This document shows, piece after piece, positions 15,364 to 25,485 of a DNA stretch of 36,953 bases. Below the pieces are notes generated by a model. It made no database searches, was not told the origin of the DNA, and saw only the letters and a list, made by a program, of their open reading frames with translations. Every line of letters begins with the position of its first letter. Position 1 is the stretch's first letter. Made by a program: the position numbers and the translations under genes. The stretch is taken from contig DAOUDK010000088.1 of the NCBI GenBank assembly GCA_034431315.1, positions 1-36,953 of the forward strand, given 5' to 3'. Source of the DNA: JAUWOY01 sp034431315. Its GTDB lineage: Bacteria > Chloroflexota > Anaerolineae > VGOG01.

Positions 15364-15894
15364 ATAGGCTTCCCTGGTAGCGGCCACATTCTCTTCCGGT
15401 TTCAGAGGAACAGACTCGCGCACGGCCTCGGCGAGGGCCTCCAGGCTCACTATCCCTGTGGCCTTGGCAAAGGCTCCCAGGATGGCCGTGTTGACGATGG
15501 GTGCACTCTTCGGCCCCAGCCTGTATTTTATGGCGATGGATTGAGCGTCAACGGTAGCCACCCGGTACTTGGCCGGCAGGTCGAAGGTGGCAGGGAGCTG
15601 CTCGCTGTTGATGATGATCCACCCGCCGTCTTTCAAGCCAGCGGTGACATCCACCGCTTCCAGTAGAGTCGGATCCAGCACCACGATGTGATCGGGCTCG
15701 TAGATCTGGCACCGGATCCGCACGGGCCGCTCGTCAATACGGGTGAAAGCCACGACTGGCGCGCCGCGCCGCTCCACGCCGAAGGCCGGGAACGATTGCA
15801 CGTAGTTGCCTTCTTTAAAGGCAGCGACCGCCAGCACCTTGGAGGCGATAACCGCTCCTTGGCCGCCGCGGCCGTGTATCCTGATCTCGATCAT
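15346..15894 (-). CDS. porG: Pyruvate:ferredoxin oxidoreductase, gamma subunit
   Basis: The 182-residue gamma subunit, first gene of the por operon. GRGGQG (8-13) and VQSFPAFGVERRGAPVVAFT are the family signatures; NTAILGAFAKATGIVSLEAL follows near the end. It is near the normal length of about 180-190. The ATG at 15894 is preceded by GGAGGAAACGC. The gene's last codons lie inside a heptamer repeat array, which seems to have replaced the original end. The subunits porG, PorD-fusion, porA and porB follow in order, all minus strand. No strong promoter could be assigned in the AT-rich stretch upstream (15950-16080). Confidence 0.94.
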   Translation of the reverse strand: MIEIRIHGRGGQGAVIASKVLAVAAFKEGNYVQSFPAFGVERRGAPVVAFTRIDERPVRIRCQIYEPDHIVVLDPTLLEAVDVTAGLKDGGWIIINSEQLPATFDLPAKYRVATVDAQSIAIKYRLGPKSAPIVNTAILGAFAKATGIVSLEALAEAVRESVPLKPEENVAATREAYLEVRC

Positions 15895-15999
15895 GCGTTT
15901 CCTCCTTCTCCGTTGATGGAAACCTCTGGCATGCTTTACAACCTTCTTGTTGATTTATTGATTTGTGGATTTATCTTGACATTGTTACATTTGCCGAAA

Positions 16000-16066
16000 C
16001 ACTACAACGAATTTGGAATAAAGCGAATTGAGAGCCAAGAAATTCGTTCCTTTCCCAATTCGTTGT
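16000..16066. repeat. Inverted repeat upstream of porG
   Basis: ACAACGAATTTGG near the left end pairs with CCAATTCGTTGTTGT near the right end, with about 40 bases between. GAATT is repeated several times inside. It lies between the antitoxin-like gene and porG. A terminator or regulatory role is possible but unproven. Confidence 0.35.
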
Positions 16067-16086
16067 TGTGTTGTGTGGCGGCCACC

Positions 16087-16422
16087 TCAGCTCGTAGCCT
16101 CGTAAAGATAATCGCGAAAGTGCTCTGAAACATCGGATGGCATGTTGCTATCTGTGATAATGCCAGCCAATTGAAGTGCTTCCGCCTTACTTTCGGGCGT
16201 GATACACCGCTTTGATTCCCATCTAGCAAGTTCTGCACGCCTCCGTTCGGCCAATTCACGTAAAGCCGGCGAGAGGAGTTCGCTCCTGATGCTCGGCCTT
16301 TCGGCAGCGAGAAGCTCTATTGCCCTAATCACAACTGCGGAGATATCCGCCCCTTCTGTCGTCAAGGCATCCAATCTCTTCACTACCGCATCCGGCAATT
16401 CCATCTGAATTACCCTTGACAT
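16087..16422 (-). CDS. Ribbon-helix-helix-like antitoxin/regulator
   Basis: A 111-residue protein opening MSRVIQMELPDAVVKRLDAL, the N-terminal beta strand and helix of a ribbon-helix-helix DNA-binding fold. It continues VVIRAIELLAAERP and a charged helical tail. Antitoxins of VapB/RHH type look like this, but no toxin was found beside it. I chose the second ATG (16422) because GGAGG then lies nine bases upstream; an ATG two codons earlier is too close to it. A small 35-codon gene ends 15 bases upstream and is probably co-transcribed. Confidence 0.65.
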   Translation of the reverse strand: MSRVIQMELPDAVVKRLDALTTEGADISAVVIRAIELLAAERPSIRSELLSPALRELAERRRAELARWESKRCITPESKAEALQLAGIITDSNMPSDVSEHFRDYLYEATS

Positions 16423-16437
16423 GCCCATTCACCTCCA

Positions 16438-16545
16438 TTAAAAATCTGTTTCTTGCAAAAAGACCACCAAAGCCTGACGCATGACTTCTTCTTCGGTCAT
16501 GCCCATGTAGGTAGCGATATCAATTGCTGCTTCCTGAGTCCTCAT
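16438..16545 (-). CDS. Small 35-residue protein upstream of the RHH-like gene
   Basis: ATG at 16545 preceded by GGAGGATTGCCAAG encodes MRTQEAAIDIATYMGMTEEE and then VMRQALVVFLQETDF before a TAA. The strong ribosome site and 15-base gap to the next gene support it. The sequence is one amphipathic helix pair with no domain I recognise; it could be a short DNA-binding or antitoxin part, or a leader peptide. Confidence 0.5.
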   Translation of the reverse strand: MRTQEAAIDIATYMGMTEEEVMRQALVVFLQETDF

Positions 16546-16572
16546 CTTGGCAATCCTCCTCGTATCGGCCTC

Positions 16573-16761
16573 TCAGAAGCGATCCCCTCTGGACATCCTG
16601 TAACCTGATATAGCCAGCATATACCCAAATAGGCATATCGCAGCCACGACCAACATTTCTTGCCAACCCAAGAGGCCAGTAATATACAACAGATAGGCGC
16701 CCATCAATATATACCCTATCCCAGTCAGGAACACAACTAGACCATAGATTTGTTGTATCAT
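16573..16761 (-). CDS. Small two-helix membrane protein, paralogue 2
   Basis: A 62-residue protein with two hydrophobic helices (IYGLVVFLTGIGYILMGAYL and LVVAAICLFGYMLAISGY) and a basic end YRMSRGDRF. I chose the ATG at 16761, after GGAGGAGCAACA. It is a clear paralogue of the upstream neighbour: both share IYG/VYG, GAYLLY, CIFGY/CLFGY and GYRMSR. The function is unknown. Confidence 0.7.
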   Translation of the reverse strand: MIQQIYGLVVFLTGIGYILMGAYLLYITGLLGWQEMLVVAAICLFGYMLAISGYRMSRGDRF

Positions 16762-16819
16762 TGTTGCTCCTCCTATCAACACCAGCATAGTAGCTGATGT
16801 ATGTCCATCTTTTGGCCTC

Positions 16820-17014
16820 TCAGAAACGCTCTTCTCTGGACATCCTGTAACCTGCTACGGATAGCAAATATCCAAATATACAAACCGCAGCAGCGAACGA
16901 CATGTTTTGCCAATTCAAAGGGCTATTCATATATCCTGTGTACAACAGATAGGCGCCCAGTAACAGGAACCCTAATCCAGCAACGAACATTACGATACCA
17001 TAGACTCGATGCAT
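16820..17014 (-). CDS. Small two-helix membrane protein, paralogue 1
   Basis: A 64-residue protein (MHRVYGIVMFVAGLGFLLLG, then GYMNSPLNWQNMSFAAAVCI) with two membrane helices and the end GYRMSREERF. I chose the ATG at 17014 with AGGAGGACAACT upstream; the frame is open further but without support. It lies downstream of the phosphate acyltransferase, separated by a perfect palindrome. It forms a tandem duplication with the next gene. The function is unknown. Confidence 0.7.
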   Translation of the reverse strand: MHRVYGIVMFVAGLGFLLLGAYLLYTGYMNSPLNWQNMSFAAAVCIFGYLLSVAGYRMSREERF

Positions 17015-17044
17015 AGTTGTCCTCCTAATTTGGCAGTATTTGTT

Positions 17045-17066
17045 CCATCGCCCGGCCGGGCGATGG
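17045..17066. repeat. 22-base perfect palindrome downstream of ptb
   Basis: CCATCGCCCGG joined to CCGGGCGATGG. It starts eight bases after the phosphate acyltransferase stop. There is no U-tract, so it is better seen as an RNA-stabilising or attenuating hairpin, or a protein site, than as an intrinsic terminator. Confidence 0.6.
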
Positions 17067-17073
17067 CTTATTC

Positions 17074-17976
17074 TCACGTCGCCAGCAGCACCCCTAAGGC
17101 CATAGAGACCAGTTTGGTCTGGTGGGGATCGGAGCGGGAAGCCACTATGATGGGAGACTTGCCGCCCACCACAACCCCCGCCATGTTCCCCTTGGCGAAG
17201 TAGGTGATGGCTTTGGCCAGAACGTTGGCCGCCTCGACGTCGGGAGGGATCAGGATGTCGGCCCGGCCCGCAACGTCGCTCTTGATGCCCTTGATCCGGG
17301 CTGATTCCAGGGAGATGGCGTTATCCAGGGCCAAGGGGCCATCTATGAGGCCACCTTTGATCTGCCCCCGGTCGGCCATCTTGGAAAGGTTAGCGGCGTC
17401 GAGGGTGGTGGGTATCTTGGGATTGACCATCTCCGTGGCGGCCAGGATGGCTACCCTCGGCTGCTCCACTCCCAGACGCTGGGCAACGTAGATGGCGTTT
17501 TGGACGATCTCGATCTTCTGCTCCATGGTGGGGGCCACCACCACGCCGGCATCGCTGATGAAGATGAGCCGGTCGAAGCCGGGGATCTCGAAGATGCCCA
17601 CGTGGGTCAAGAGGCGACCCACCCGCAGCCCCACCTCCTTGTCCAGCGCGGCCCGCAGGAAGTCTCCCGTCTCGATCCCGCCCTTCATGGCCATCTGAGC
17701 ATGCCCTAGATGCACCAACTCCATGACCTTACGTGCCGCCTGTTTCAGCTTCGGCTCGTGGATGATCATCATGCGGCGGATGTCTATAGAGTTCTCCTGG
17801 GCGATTTCCTTGATGGCTGCCCGATCCCCTACCAAGACGCACTCACAAAGCTCCTGCGCCTCAGCGTCCTGGGCCGCCAGGAGAATCTCCTTTTCCTGCG
17901 CGGCGGCGATGGCCACCGTCTTGGGCCCTACTTCTCTCGCTTCCTCCATCAATTGAGCAAAAGTGGTGATCGCCAT
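17074..17976 (-). CDS. Phosphate butyryl/acetyltransferase
   Basis: A 300-residue phosphate acyltransferase of the Ptb/PTA_PTB family, which exchanges acyl-CoA and phosphate for acyl phosphate and CoA. Typical segments are HLGHAQMAMKGGIETGDFLR, LTHVGIFEIPGFDRLIFISD, and the later GQIKGGLIDGPLALDNAIS and ADILIPPDVEAANVLAKAI. The length matches Ptb (about 300) rather than the longer Pta. With the por operon nearby it could convert acetyl-CoA to acetyl phosphate for energy, but no kinase is present here and the acyl preference cannot be read from sequence. The C/G-run element lies directly upstream of its start. Confidence 0.9.
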   Translation of the reverse strand: MAITTFAQLMEEAREVGPKTVAIAAAQEKEILLAAQDAEAQELCECVLVGDRAAIKEIAQENSIDIRRMMIIHEPKLKQAARKVMELVHLGHAQMAMKGGIETGDFLRAALDKEVGLRVGRLLTHVGIFEIPGFDRLIFISDAGVVVAPTMEQKIEIVQNAIYVAQRLGVEQPRVAILAATEMVNPKIPTTLDAANLSKMADRGQIKGGLIDGPLALDNAISLESARIKGIKSDVAGRADILIPPDVEAANVLAKAITYFAKGNMAGVVVGGKSPIIVASRSDPHQTKLVSMALGVLLAT

Positions 17977-17982
17977 ACTTCA

Positions 17983-18017
17983 AGCCCCCCTCGGTCCCCC
18001 CCAACTTTAGAGGGGAA
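17983..18017. repeat. C/G-run palindromic element, copy 2
   Basis: AGCCCCCCTCGGTCCCCCCC followed by AACTTTAGAGGGGAAG. It has the same layout as the copy at 13543-13590 (C run, TC-rich spacer, C run, AA..TT centre, G run, AAG) with a less perfect stem. It lies between secA and ptb. Confidence 0.6.
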
Positions 18018-18018
18018 G

Positions 18019-18062
18019 TTCCAATATCCAATCTCTAATCTCCAATCTCCAACTTCCAACTT
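18019..18062. repeat. Heptamer repeat array after secA
   Basis: Seven-base units of CCAATCT/CTAATCT/CCAACTT, the same family as at 15253-15363. It abuts the secA stop codon and the C/G-run element, so the whole secA-ptb gap is built from repeats. Confidence 0.8.
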
Positions 18063-20900
<2,838 letters not shown>

Positions 20901-20907
20901 GGACACC

Positions 20908-21342
20908 TCACAGCTTTGAACAAAACTCGCTCGCCGTTTGGAAGCCTTGGGTGGCCTTTTCCAGCAAATCTCGGGCCGGCTTCTCGGTGCAGATGTCCAC
21001 GGCAGGCATCCAACCCTCCGGCTCCAGACGGCCATAGACCGACCAGCCATGCCAGGGAGCGGCCTCCTGCACATCATCGGCCAAGACGTGAAGCCTCTCC
21101 GACAACCTCTCTTCGATTTCGCCCTCGTGCTCTTCGACCAGCTTGAGGAGCTGTTTGCTGGGGTCGTGCCTCCAAACCGGCTCTGCAAAGCAGGCTATGA
21201 CAGCCTTAGCCGAAAGCTCAATGCAAAGTTGGGCATTTTGGACTGCCGCCCTGTAATCACCGAGGGAGAAAACCGTTTGGGCGGTGCTCAGGCATGCTTC
21301 CGCGTCCCTGAGCCATCTCTGGGTTTCCAGGATGTTCTTCAC
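20908..21342 (-). CDS. HEPN domain protein (toxin of an MNT-HEPN pair)
   Basis: A 144-residue helical HEPN protein (WLRDAEACLSTAQTVFSLGD, YRAAVQNAQLCIELSAKAVI, RHDPSKQLLKLV). In MNT-HEPN modules the HEPN partner is usually an RNase toxin and the nucleotidyltransferase neutralises it, often by adding AMP. I cannot see a clear RX4-6H motif: candidates are only in the basic stretch near RLSERLHVL, so RNase activity is uncertain. The start overlaps the stop of the nucleotidyltransferase gene by four bases (ATGA). Confidence 0.85.
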   Translation of the reverse strand: MKNILETQRWLRDAEACLSTAQTVFSLGDYRAAVQNAQLCIELSAKAVIACFAEPVWRHDPSKQLLKLVEEHEGEIEERLSERLHVLADDVQEAAPWHGWSVYGRLEPEGWMPAVDICTEKPARDLLEKATQGFQTASEFCSKL

Positions 21343-21806
21343 CTCAGCTTCACCTCTAGCGTCTCCCCATATTTAATCCTGGAGGTCCAGACCCTATCCC
21401 CCTCGATTTCCTCCTCCACCAGACCTGCATCTCTAGCTGCCTGGACGATTCTTCCGAAGAATTCTTTTACCCCGCTCTTATCGAAAAGCACGATGCCTTC
21501 TGAGGCCAAACGGAGGACATACCAATTGCAGATTTCCCCCAGGGCTTTCCTCGTGAAAACCAAAACGGTGACATCGCGGTTTAACTCATCTAAGGCTTTC
21601 TGTATTCTCCCCCACCACATCCGATGCGTTTCCGGCCCCAGATCGGCCTCTTTCAGCACTACGAAAACATCAATGTCGCTTCGAGGGCCGAAATCCTTCC
21701 CTCTGGCTAGCGACCCGCAAATGCCGATGGCCTCCGCTTGCTCCAGACCATCGCCTAAGCTCAGCAGGACCTCCTCGATCCGTCTCAGCAGAACCTCAGT
21801 CTCCAT
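21339..21806 (-). CDS. MNT-family nucleotidyltransferase (antitoxin of an MNT-HEPN pair)
   Basis: A 155-residue minimal nucleotidyltransferase. The GSLARGKDFGPRSDIDVFVV stretch holds the GSxARG motif and the two catalytic aspartates (SDID); the third is probably in RDVTVLVF. Relatives transfer AMP from ATP to tyrosines of the HEPN toxin. The ATG at 21806 is preceded by GGAGGCTTTCAG. It overlaps the HEPN gene by four bases and lies about 75 bases downstream of prs. The C-terminal portion is longer than the smallest MNT proteins. Confidence 0.88.
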   Translation of the reverse strand: METEVLLRRIEEVLLSLGDGLEQAEAIGICGSLARGKDFGPRSDIDVFVVLKEADLGPETHRMWWGRIQKALDELNRDVTVLVFTRKALGEICNWYVLRLASEGIVLFDKSGVKEFFGRIVQAARDAGLVEEEIEGDRVWTSRIKYGETLEVKLR

Positions 21807-21882
21807 CTGAAAGCCTCCAAATCTCTCTTAAATGTAACACCAATCACCTGCTCCTGCTGTACCTAATTTGGGACTATGACCC

Positions 21883-22857
21883 TCAGGTGGGCACGTCCTT
21901 CATGTACTCGCCCACCGAAATCCCCAGGTGGACGCGGCGGATAACCTCGCCCAGCAGAGGGGCCACGGAGAGGACGGTGATGTTGGGCAGCATCTTCTCG
22001 GATGGGATCGGGATGGTGTTCGTAGTGACCATCTCCTTGATCTCACATTTTCGCAAGCGCCCCACTGCTGGCGGGGAGAATATGGGGTGGGTAAAGCTGG
22101 CGTAGATATCTTTGGCGCCGTGGCTTTTGACGATGGTCACGGCTTCCATCAGCGATCCCGCTGTATCCACCTCGTCGTCAACGATGATCACGTTCTTCCC
22201 CTGCACATAGCCTATGAGCGTCAGTGCTTTGCTGGACGCATCGGTGAGGCTGCGACGTTTCTCCACGAAGGCCAGGGGCAAGCCCAGCTTCTCGGCGAAG
22301 TTGCGGCCTTTTTTGGCAAATCCCAGGTCGGCGGCGACAACTACAGCATTGCGCAGGTTCTTTTTCACGAGGTAATCGCTGAGAATGTTGAAGGCCGATA
22401 TCTCGTCGCCCGGAATGCTGAAGAACCCCTGGATCTGGCCCGCGTGAAGGTCTATGGTCATCCAGCGGTCGGCCCCCGCCACAGTGATCAGATCGGCGAT
22501 GAGGCGGGCGGTGATGGGCACGCGAGGTTGGTCTTTCTTATCGCTGCGGCCATAAGAATAAAAGGGTATCACAACGGTGATGCGCCCTGCCGAGGCCCGC
22601 TTCAAAGTATCAATCATGATCAAGAGTTCCATGATGCCTCTGTTCACCGGCGAGCATAAGGACTGGATAAGGAAAACGTCTCGCCCGCGCACGCTCTGGC
22701 GCAGCCTGATGAAAATGTTCTCATTTGGAAAGTCCACGATGTCCGCTTGCGAGAGGGGGACCTGTAGGTAATCGCAAATCCGCTGGGTCAGGGCCGGGTT
22801 ACCTGAGCCCCCAAAGATCGCTAGCTCCCCGTACATCTTTACCGTGACTTCTTTCAC
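21883..22857 (-). CDS. prs: Ribose-phosphate pyrophosphokinase
   Basis: A 324-residue PRPP synthase, which makes 5-phosphoribosyl 1-pyrophosphate from ribose 5-phosphate and ATP for nucleotide, His and Trp synthesis. The sequence has FPNENIFIRLRQSVRGRDVF, IPFYSYGRSDKKDQPRVPIT, the TIDLHAGQIQGFF segment and the PRPP loop VIIVDDEVDTAGSL. The residue after the second Asp differs slightly from the common DDMIDTGGT loop. The GTG start at 22857 overlaps the stop of the upstream acetyltransferase and has GGAGGGGAGA just upstream; an ATG at residue 8 has no good site. Confidence 0.95.
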   Translation of the reverse strand: MKEVTVKMYGELAIFGGSGNPALTQRICDYLQVPLSQADIVDFPNENIFIRLRQSVRGRDVFLIQSLCSPVNRGIMELLIMIDTLKRASAGRITVVIPFYSYGRSDKKDQPRVPITARLIADLITVAGADRWMTIDLHAGQIQGFFSIPGDEISAFNILSDYLVKKNLRNAVVVAADLGFAKKGRNFAEKLGLPLAFVEKRRSLTDASSKALTLIGYVQGKNVIIVDDEVDTAGSLMEAVTIVKSHGAKDIYASFTHPIFSPPAVGRLRKCEIKEMVTTNTIPIPSEKMLPNITVLSVAPLLGEVIRRVHLGISVGEYMKDVPT

Positions 22858-23396
22858 CTCTCCCCTCCTGAGTGGCTGGTCTCAAACTCCTCTCGCAGGA
22901 TGCCCATGATCAGAGTATCGTGATAGCCGCCGTTCCGGAACAGGGCCTCTCGCTGCCGTCCTTCTAGCTTGAAGCCGCACTTCTCGTAGCAGCGGATGGC
23001 GCGGGGGTTAAAATCGTGCACCTCCAGTTGGACGCGGTGCAGGTTCATCTCTGCAAAGGCAAAACCCAACAGGGTGCGAACAGCGTCGCTCCCGTAGCCT
23101 TTTCCCCAGTATTCCTTCTCGCCGATGGCGATACCCAGCATGGCACGGCGGTTCTTCCAGTCGCAATCGTCCAGGCCGCAGTTGCCGATGTGCACGCCGT
23201 CATGGGTTTCGATGGCGAATATCCGGCTGTCCCGATCCTCCAACTGGCGCTCGAACCATTTCTCCTCCTCGGCCATTGACATCGGCATGTACATGGCCAG
23301 GTATTGCCGCACCTCCGGATCGTTAAACCAGCGGACAAAAGTGGGAAGGTCCTCTCGCTCTATCGCTCTGAGTTTCGTTTTCTGTCCTTGTATCAT
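22854..23396 (-). CDS. GNAT N-acetyltransferase, RimJ/RimL type
   Basis: A 180-residue GNAT enzyme opening LRAIEREDLPTFVRWFNDPE and carrying the acetyl-CoA loop EYWGKGYGSDAVRTLLGFAF, then NLHRVQLEVHDFNPRAIRCY and EKCGFKLEGRQREAL. These are the features of the RimJ/RimL/SpeG group, which acetylate ribosomal-protein N-termini or small amines; the substrate is unknown. The ATG is preceded by GGAGGTAGCCGGAG. It overlaps prs by four bases, and the promoter at 23418-23446 lies directly upstream. Confidence 0.92.
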   Translation of the reverse strand: MIQGQKTKLRAIEREDLPTFVRWFNDPEVRQYLAMYMPMSMAEEEKWFERQLEDRDSRIFAIETHDGVHIGNCGLDDCDWKNRRAMLGIAIGEKEYWGKGYGSDAVRTLLGFAFAEMNLHRVQLEVHDFNPRAIRCYEKCGFKLEGRQREALFRNGGYHDTLIMGILREEFETSHSGGER

Positions 23397-23417
23397 CTCC
23401 GGCTACCTCCAAAGATA

Positions 23418-23446
23418 ATTATACAACAATTTTGCGAGATTGAAAA
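23418..23446 (-). promoter_or_regulatory. Promoter of the GNAT-prs unit
   Basis: The minus strand reads TTTTCA, 17 bases, then TATAAT, about 20 bases from the GNAT ATG. The -10 is perfect; the -35 is weak. It is back to back with the plus-strand promoter at 23468-23496. Confidence 0.6.
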
Positions 23447-23467
23447 GAATCATCGGACAAGGGCGAT

Positions 23468-23496
23468 TTGTGTGCTCTTAGCTGTTGTGGTATAAT
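23468..23496 (+). promoter_or_regulatory. Promoter of the BFN-dnaB unit
   Basis: TTGTGT, 17 bases, then TATAAT with TGG directly before it (an extended -10). It lies about 60 bases before the ATG at 23557 and is divergent from the GNAT promoter. Confidence 0.6.
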
Positions 23497-23556
23497 CACA
23501 AATACCAAGAAACGGCAGTCGCTTCATAAAGACGCATGGGAGAGGAGACAGGGAAA

Positions 23557-24051
23557 ATGATCCGGGTAACCATTGATAGTATAAGAGCTAGTTTAATGTC
23601 CCAGCATCGAGTGGTAATCCTAAAAGATGTAGATAGCGAACGGTATTTGCCTATCTGGATTGGGCCCTTCGAGGCTGAGGCCATCACTCTCGAATTGCAG
23701 CAGGTTAAGTTGGCTCGCCCCCTCACCCATGACCTGCTGAAAGCGGTCATCACCGCGATGGGGGCCAAAGTGTCCCACGTCCTGGTAAACGAGCTGCACG
23801 ATGACACCTTCTATGCCCGCATCGTCCTGGACAACAACGGCCAGGCCCTGGAGGTAGATTCCCGCCCCAGCGATAGCATCGCTCTGGCCGTGCGAGCCAA
23901 GGCCCCCATCTTCGTGGCCGAGTCGGTGATGGAGAGAGCCGCCATAACACCTGACGAAGAGATAGGCCCTTCTGATGAGGAGAGACTATCGGCTTTCCGC
24001 GATTTCGTTGAAACCCTTGACCTCGACGCCCTGGGCGAAGAGGAGAGCTAA
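23557..24051 (+). CDS. Bifunctional nuclease (BFN/DUF151) domain protein
   Basis: A 164-residue DUF151 protein. The sequence VTIDSIRASLMSQHRVVILK, YLPIWIGPFEAEAITLEL and LEVDSRPSDSIALAVRAKAP holds the conserved IWIG..EA and RPSDSIALA blocks. Relatives in plants and Thermotoga act on RNA and DNA; in bacteria the role is unclear. I chose the ATG at 23557 because GAGGAGACAGGGAAA lies upstream; an ATG at 23536 has no ribosome site. The acidic C-terminal tail (about 25 residues) is typical. It is followed 15 bases later by dnaB. Confidence 0.92.
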   Translation: MIRVTIDSIRASLMSQHRVVILKDVDSERYLPIWIGPFEAEAITLELQQVKLARPLTHDLLKAVITAMGAKVSHVLVNELHDDTFYARIVLDNNGQALEVDSRPSDSIALAVRAKAPIFVAESVMERAAITPDEEIGPSDEERLSAFRDFVETLDLDALGEEES

Positions 24052-24066
24052 GAGAGCGATGGTGAA

Positions 24067-25413
24067 ATGATGAACAAATCAGAGAGAATGGCGCCTCATA
24101 ACACCGAGGCGGAAGAGGCAGCCCTGGGATCGCTTCTTTTAGATCCCGATGCTATATTCAATGTGGCCTCCTTCCTCAACCCCGAGGATTTCTATCGGGA
24201 GAAGAACGGCTGGATCTACGATGCCGTCAGAGACCTCCACAACCGGCGGGAGCCAGCCGACTTCGTCACCCTTTGCGACGAGCTGGAGCGGCGCGGCCAA
24301 CTGGAGGAGGTAGGCGGGGCAGCCTACATCACTTTCCTGATCAATGCCGTGCCCACGGCCATCCACGCGGAGTACTATGCCCGCATCGTGGAGCGCACGG
24401 CCATCCTGCGACGACTGATTGGCGCGGCGGGACAGATCGCGGCCATTGCCTACGAGGACGCCGAAGACGTGGACGAGGTGGTTGACAGGGCCGAGCAGGT
24501 ACTGTTTGGGGTCTCTCAGCGCCGCATCACCCGCGACCTGGTGTCAATAAAACAGATAATTGGGGCCTATTATGATCGGATAGATTACCTGTATCAACAC
24601 CGTGATGAGCTCATCGGCATCCCCACAAGCTTCCCCCTGCTGGACAAGTTGTTGGGAGGCCTGCAGCCCTCCGACCTGATCATTGTGGCCGGCCGGCCAA
24701 GCATGGGCAAGACGTCGCTCGTCCTCTCTATCGCCCAAAACGCCGCCCGCAAGTTCAACCAGCGCGTGGCTCTCTTTAGCCTGGAGATGAGTTCCGAGCA
24801 GGTGGTGCAGCGTCTCGTCTCGGCCGAGACGGGCATAGATTCCCAAAGATTGCGTCTGGGTGACCTGAGGGACGATGAGTGGCCTCTCTTCGTGGAAGCG
24901 ACAGGTATCCTCTCAGAGGTGCCCATCTTCGTTGATGACACGCCTTCTATCTCCGCCTTGCAGATGCGAACCAAGGCCCGTCGCCTCCACGCCGAGCACG
25001 GTCTTGATCTCGTCATCGTTGATTACCTCCAGTTAATGCGAGGAGACACCCGGTCGGAGAACCGCGTCCAGGAGATTTCTGCCATCTCTCGGTCACTCAA
25101 AGGGTTAGCCAGAGAGCTGAACGTGCCCGTGGTGGCTGTCTCACAGTTATCCCGAGCCGTTGAATCCCGTAAGGATCACCTGCCCATGCTCTCTGACCTT
25201 CGCGAAAGCGGAAGTATTGAGCAGGACGCGGACGTGGTGATGTTCATCTACCGCGAGGAGATTTACGACCCCGACACGGAGCGGAAGAACATCGCTGACG
25301 TCATCGTGGCTAAACACCGCAACGGCCCCACTGGCAAAGTCCCCCTGTATTTTCAAAAAGAGCTGGCTCAGTTCCACGAATTAGAGTTTCTTCACGAAAA
25401 ACTAGGTCCCTAA
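24067..25413 (+). CDS. dnaB: Replicative DNA helicase DnaB
   Basis: The 448-residue replicative helicase. The N-terminal domain opens with APHNTEAEEAALGSLLLDPD and the RecA-like domain carries Walker A GRPSMGKTS (about 208-216) and LDLVIVDYLQLMRG (Walker B); ALFSLEMSSEQ and LSDLRESGSIEQDADVV are also diagnostic. No intein is present and the length is normal. Two ATGs stand in a row at 24067 and 24070; no strong ribosome site is seen. It sits with a DnaD-like gene and a DnaC-like loader, so the block is a replication-restart/initiation operon. Confidence 0.97.
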   Translation: MMNKSERMAPHNTEAEEAALGSLLLDPDAIFNVASFLNPEDFYREKNGWIYDAVRDLHNRREPADFVTLCDELERRGQLEEVGGAAYITFLINAVPTAIHAEYYARIVERTAILRRLIGAAGQIAAIAYEDAEDVDEVVDRAEQVLFGVSQRRITRDLVSIKQIIGAYYDRIDYLYQHRDELIGIPTSFPLLDKLLGGLQPSDLIIVAGRPSMGKTSLVLSIAQNAARKFNQRVALFSLEMSSEQVVQRLVSAETGIDSQRLRLGDLRDDEWPLFVEATGILSEVPIFVDDTPSISALQMRTKARRLHAEHGLDLVIVDYLQLMRGDTRSENRVQEISAISRSLKGLARELNVPVVAVSQLSRAVESRKDHLPMLSDLRESGSIEQDADVVMFIYREEIYDPDTERKNIADVIVAKHRNGPTGKVPLYFQKELAQFHELEFLHEKLGP

Positions 25414-25417
25414 ACCG

Positions 25418-25485
25418 GGTTTTGAGTTTGTGAGTTTCGGGTTTACCTGACCATCTGACCAAGGACCACCAGACCAACAGACCAA
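25418..25485. repeat. Two short-period repeats between dnaB and dnaD-like gene
   Basis: GGGTTTTGAGTTTGTGAGTT-type units (25418-25445) are followed by TGACCA/AGACCA units (25447-25484), both with a period near seven. The second runs up to the ATG at 25485, so that gene has no Shine-Dalgarno; the repeat seems to have replaced it. Confidence 0.7.

Noticed and set aside
17045..17066. The 22-base palindrome as a rho-independent terminator
   Set aside because: No T-run follows on the minus strand, the direction of the flanking genes.
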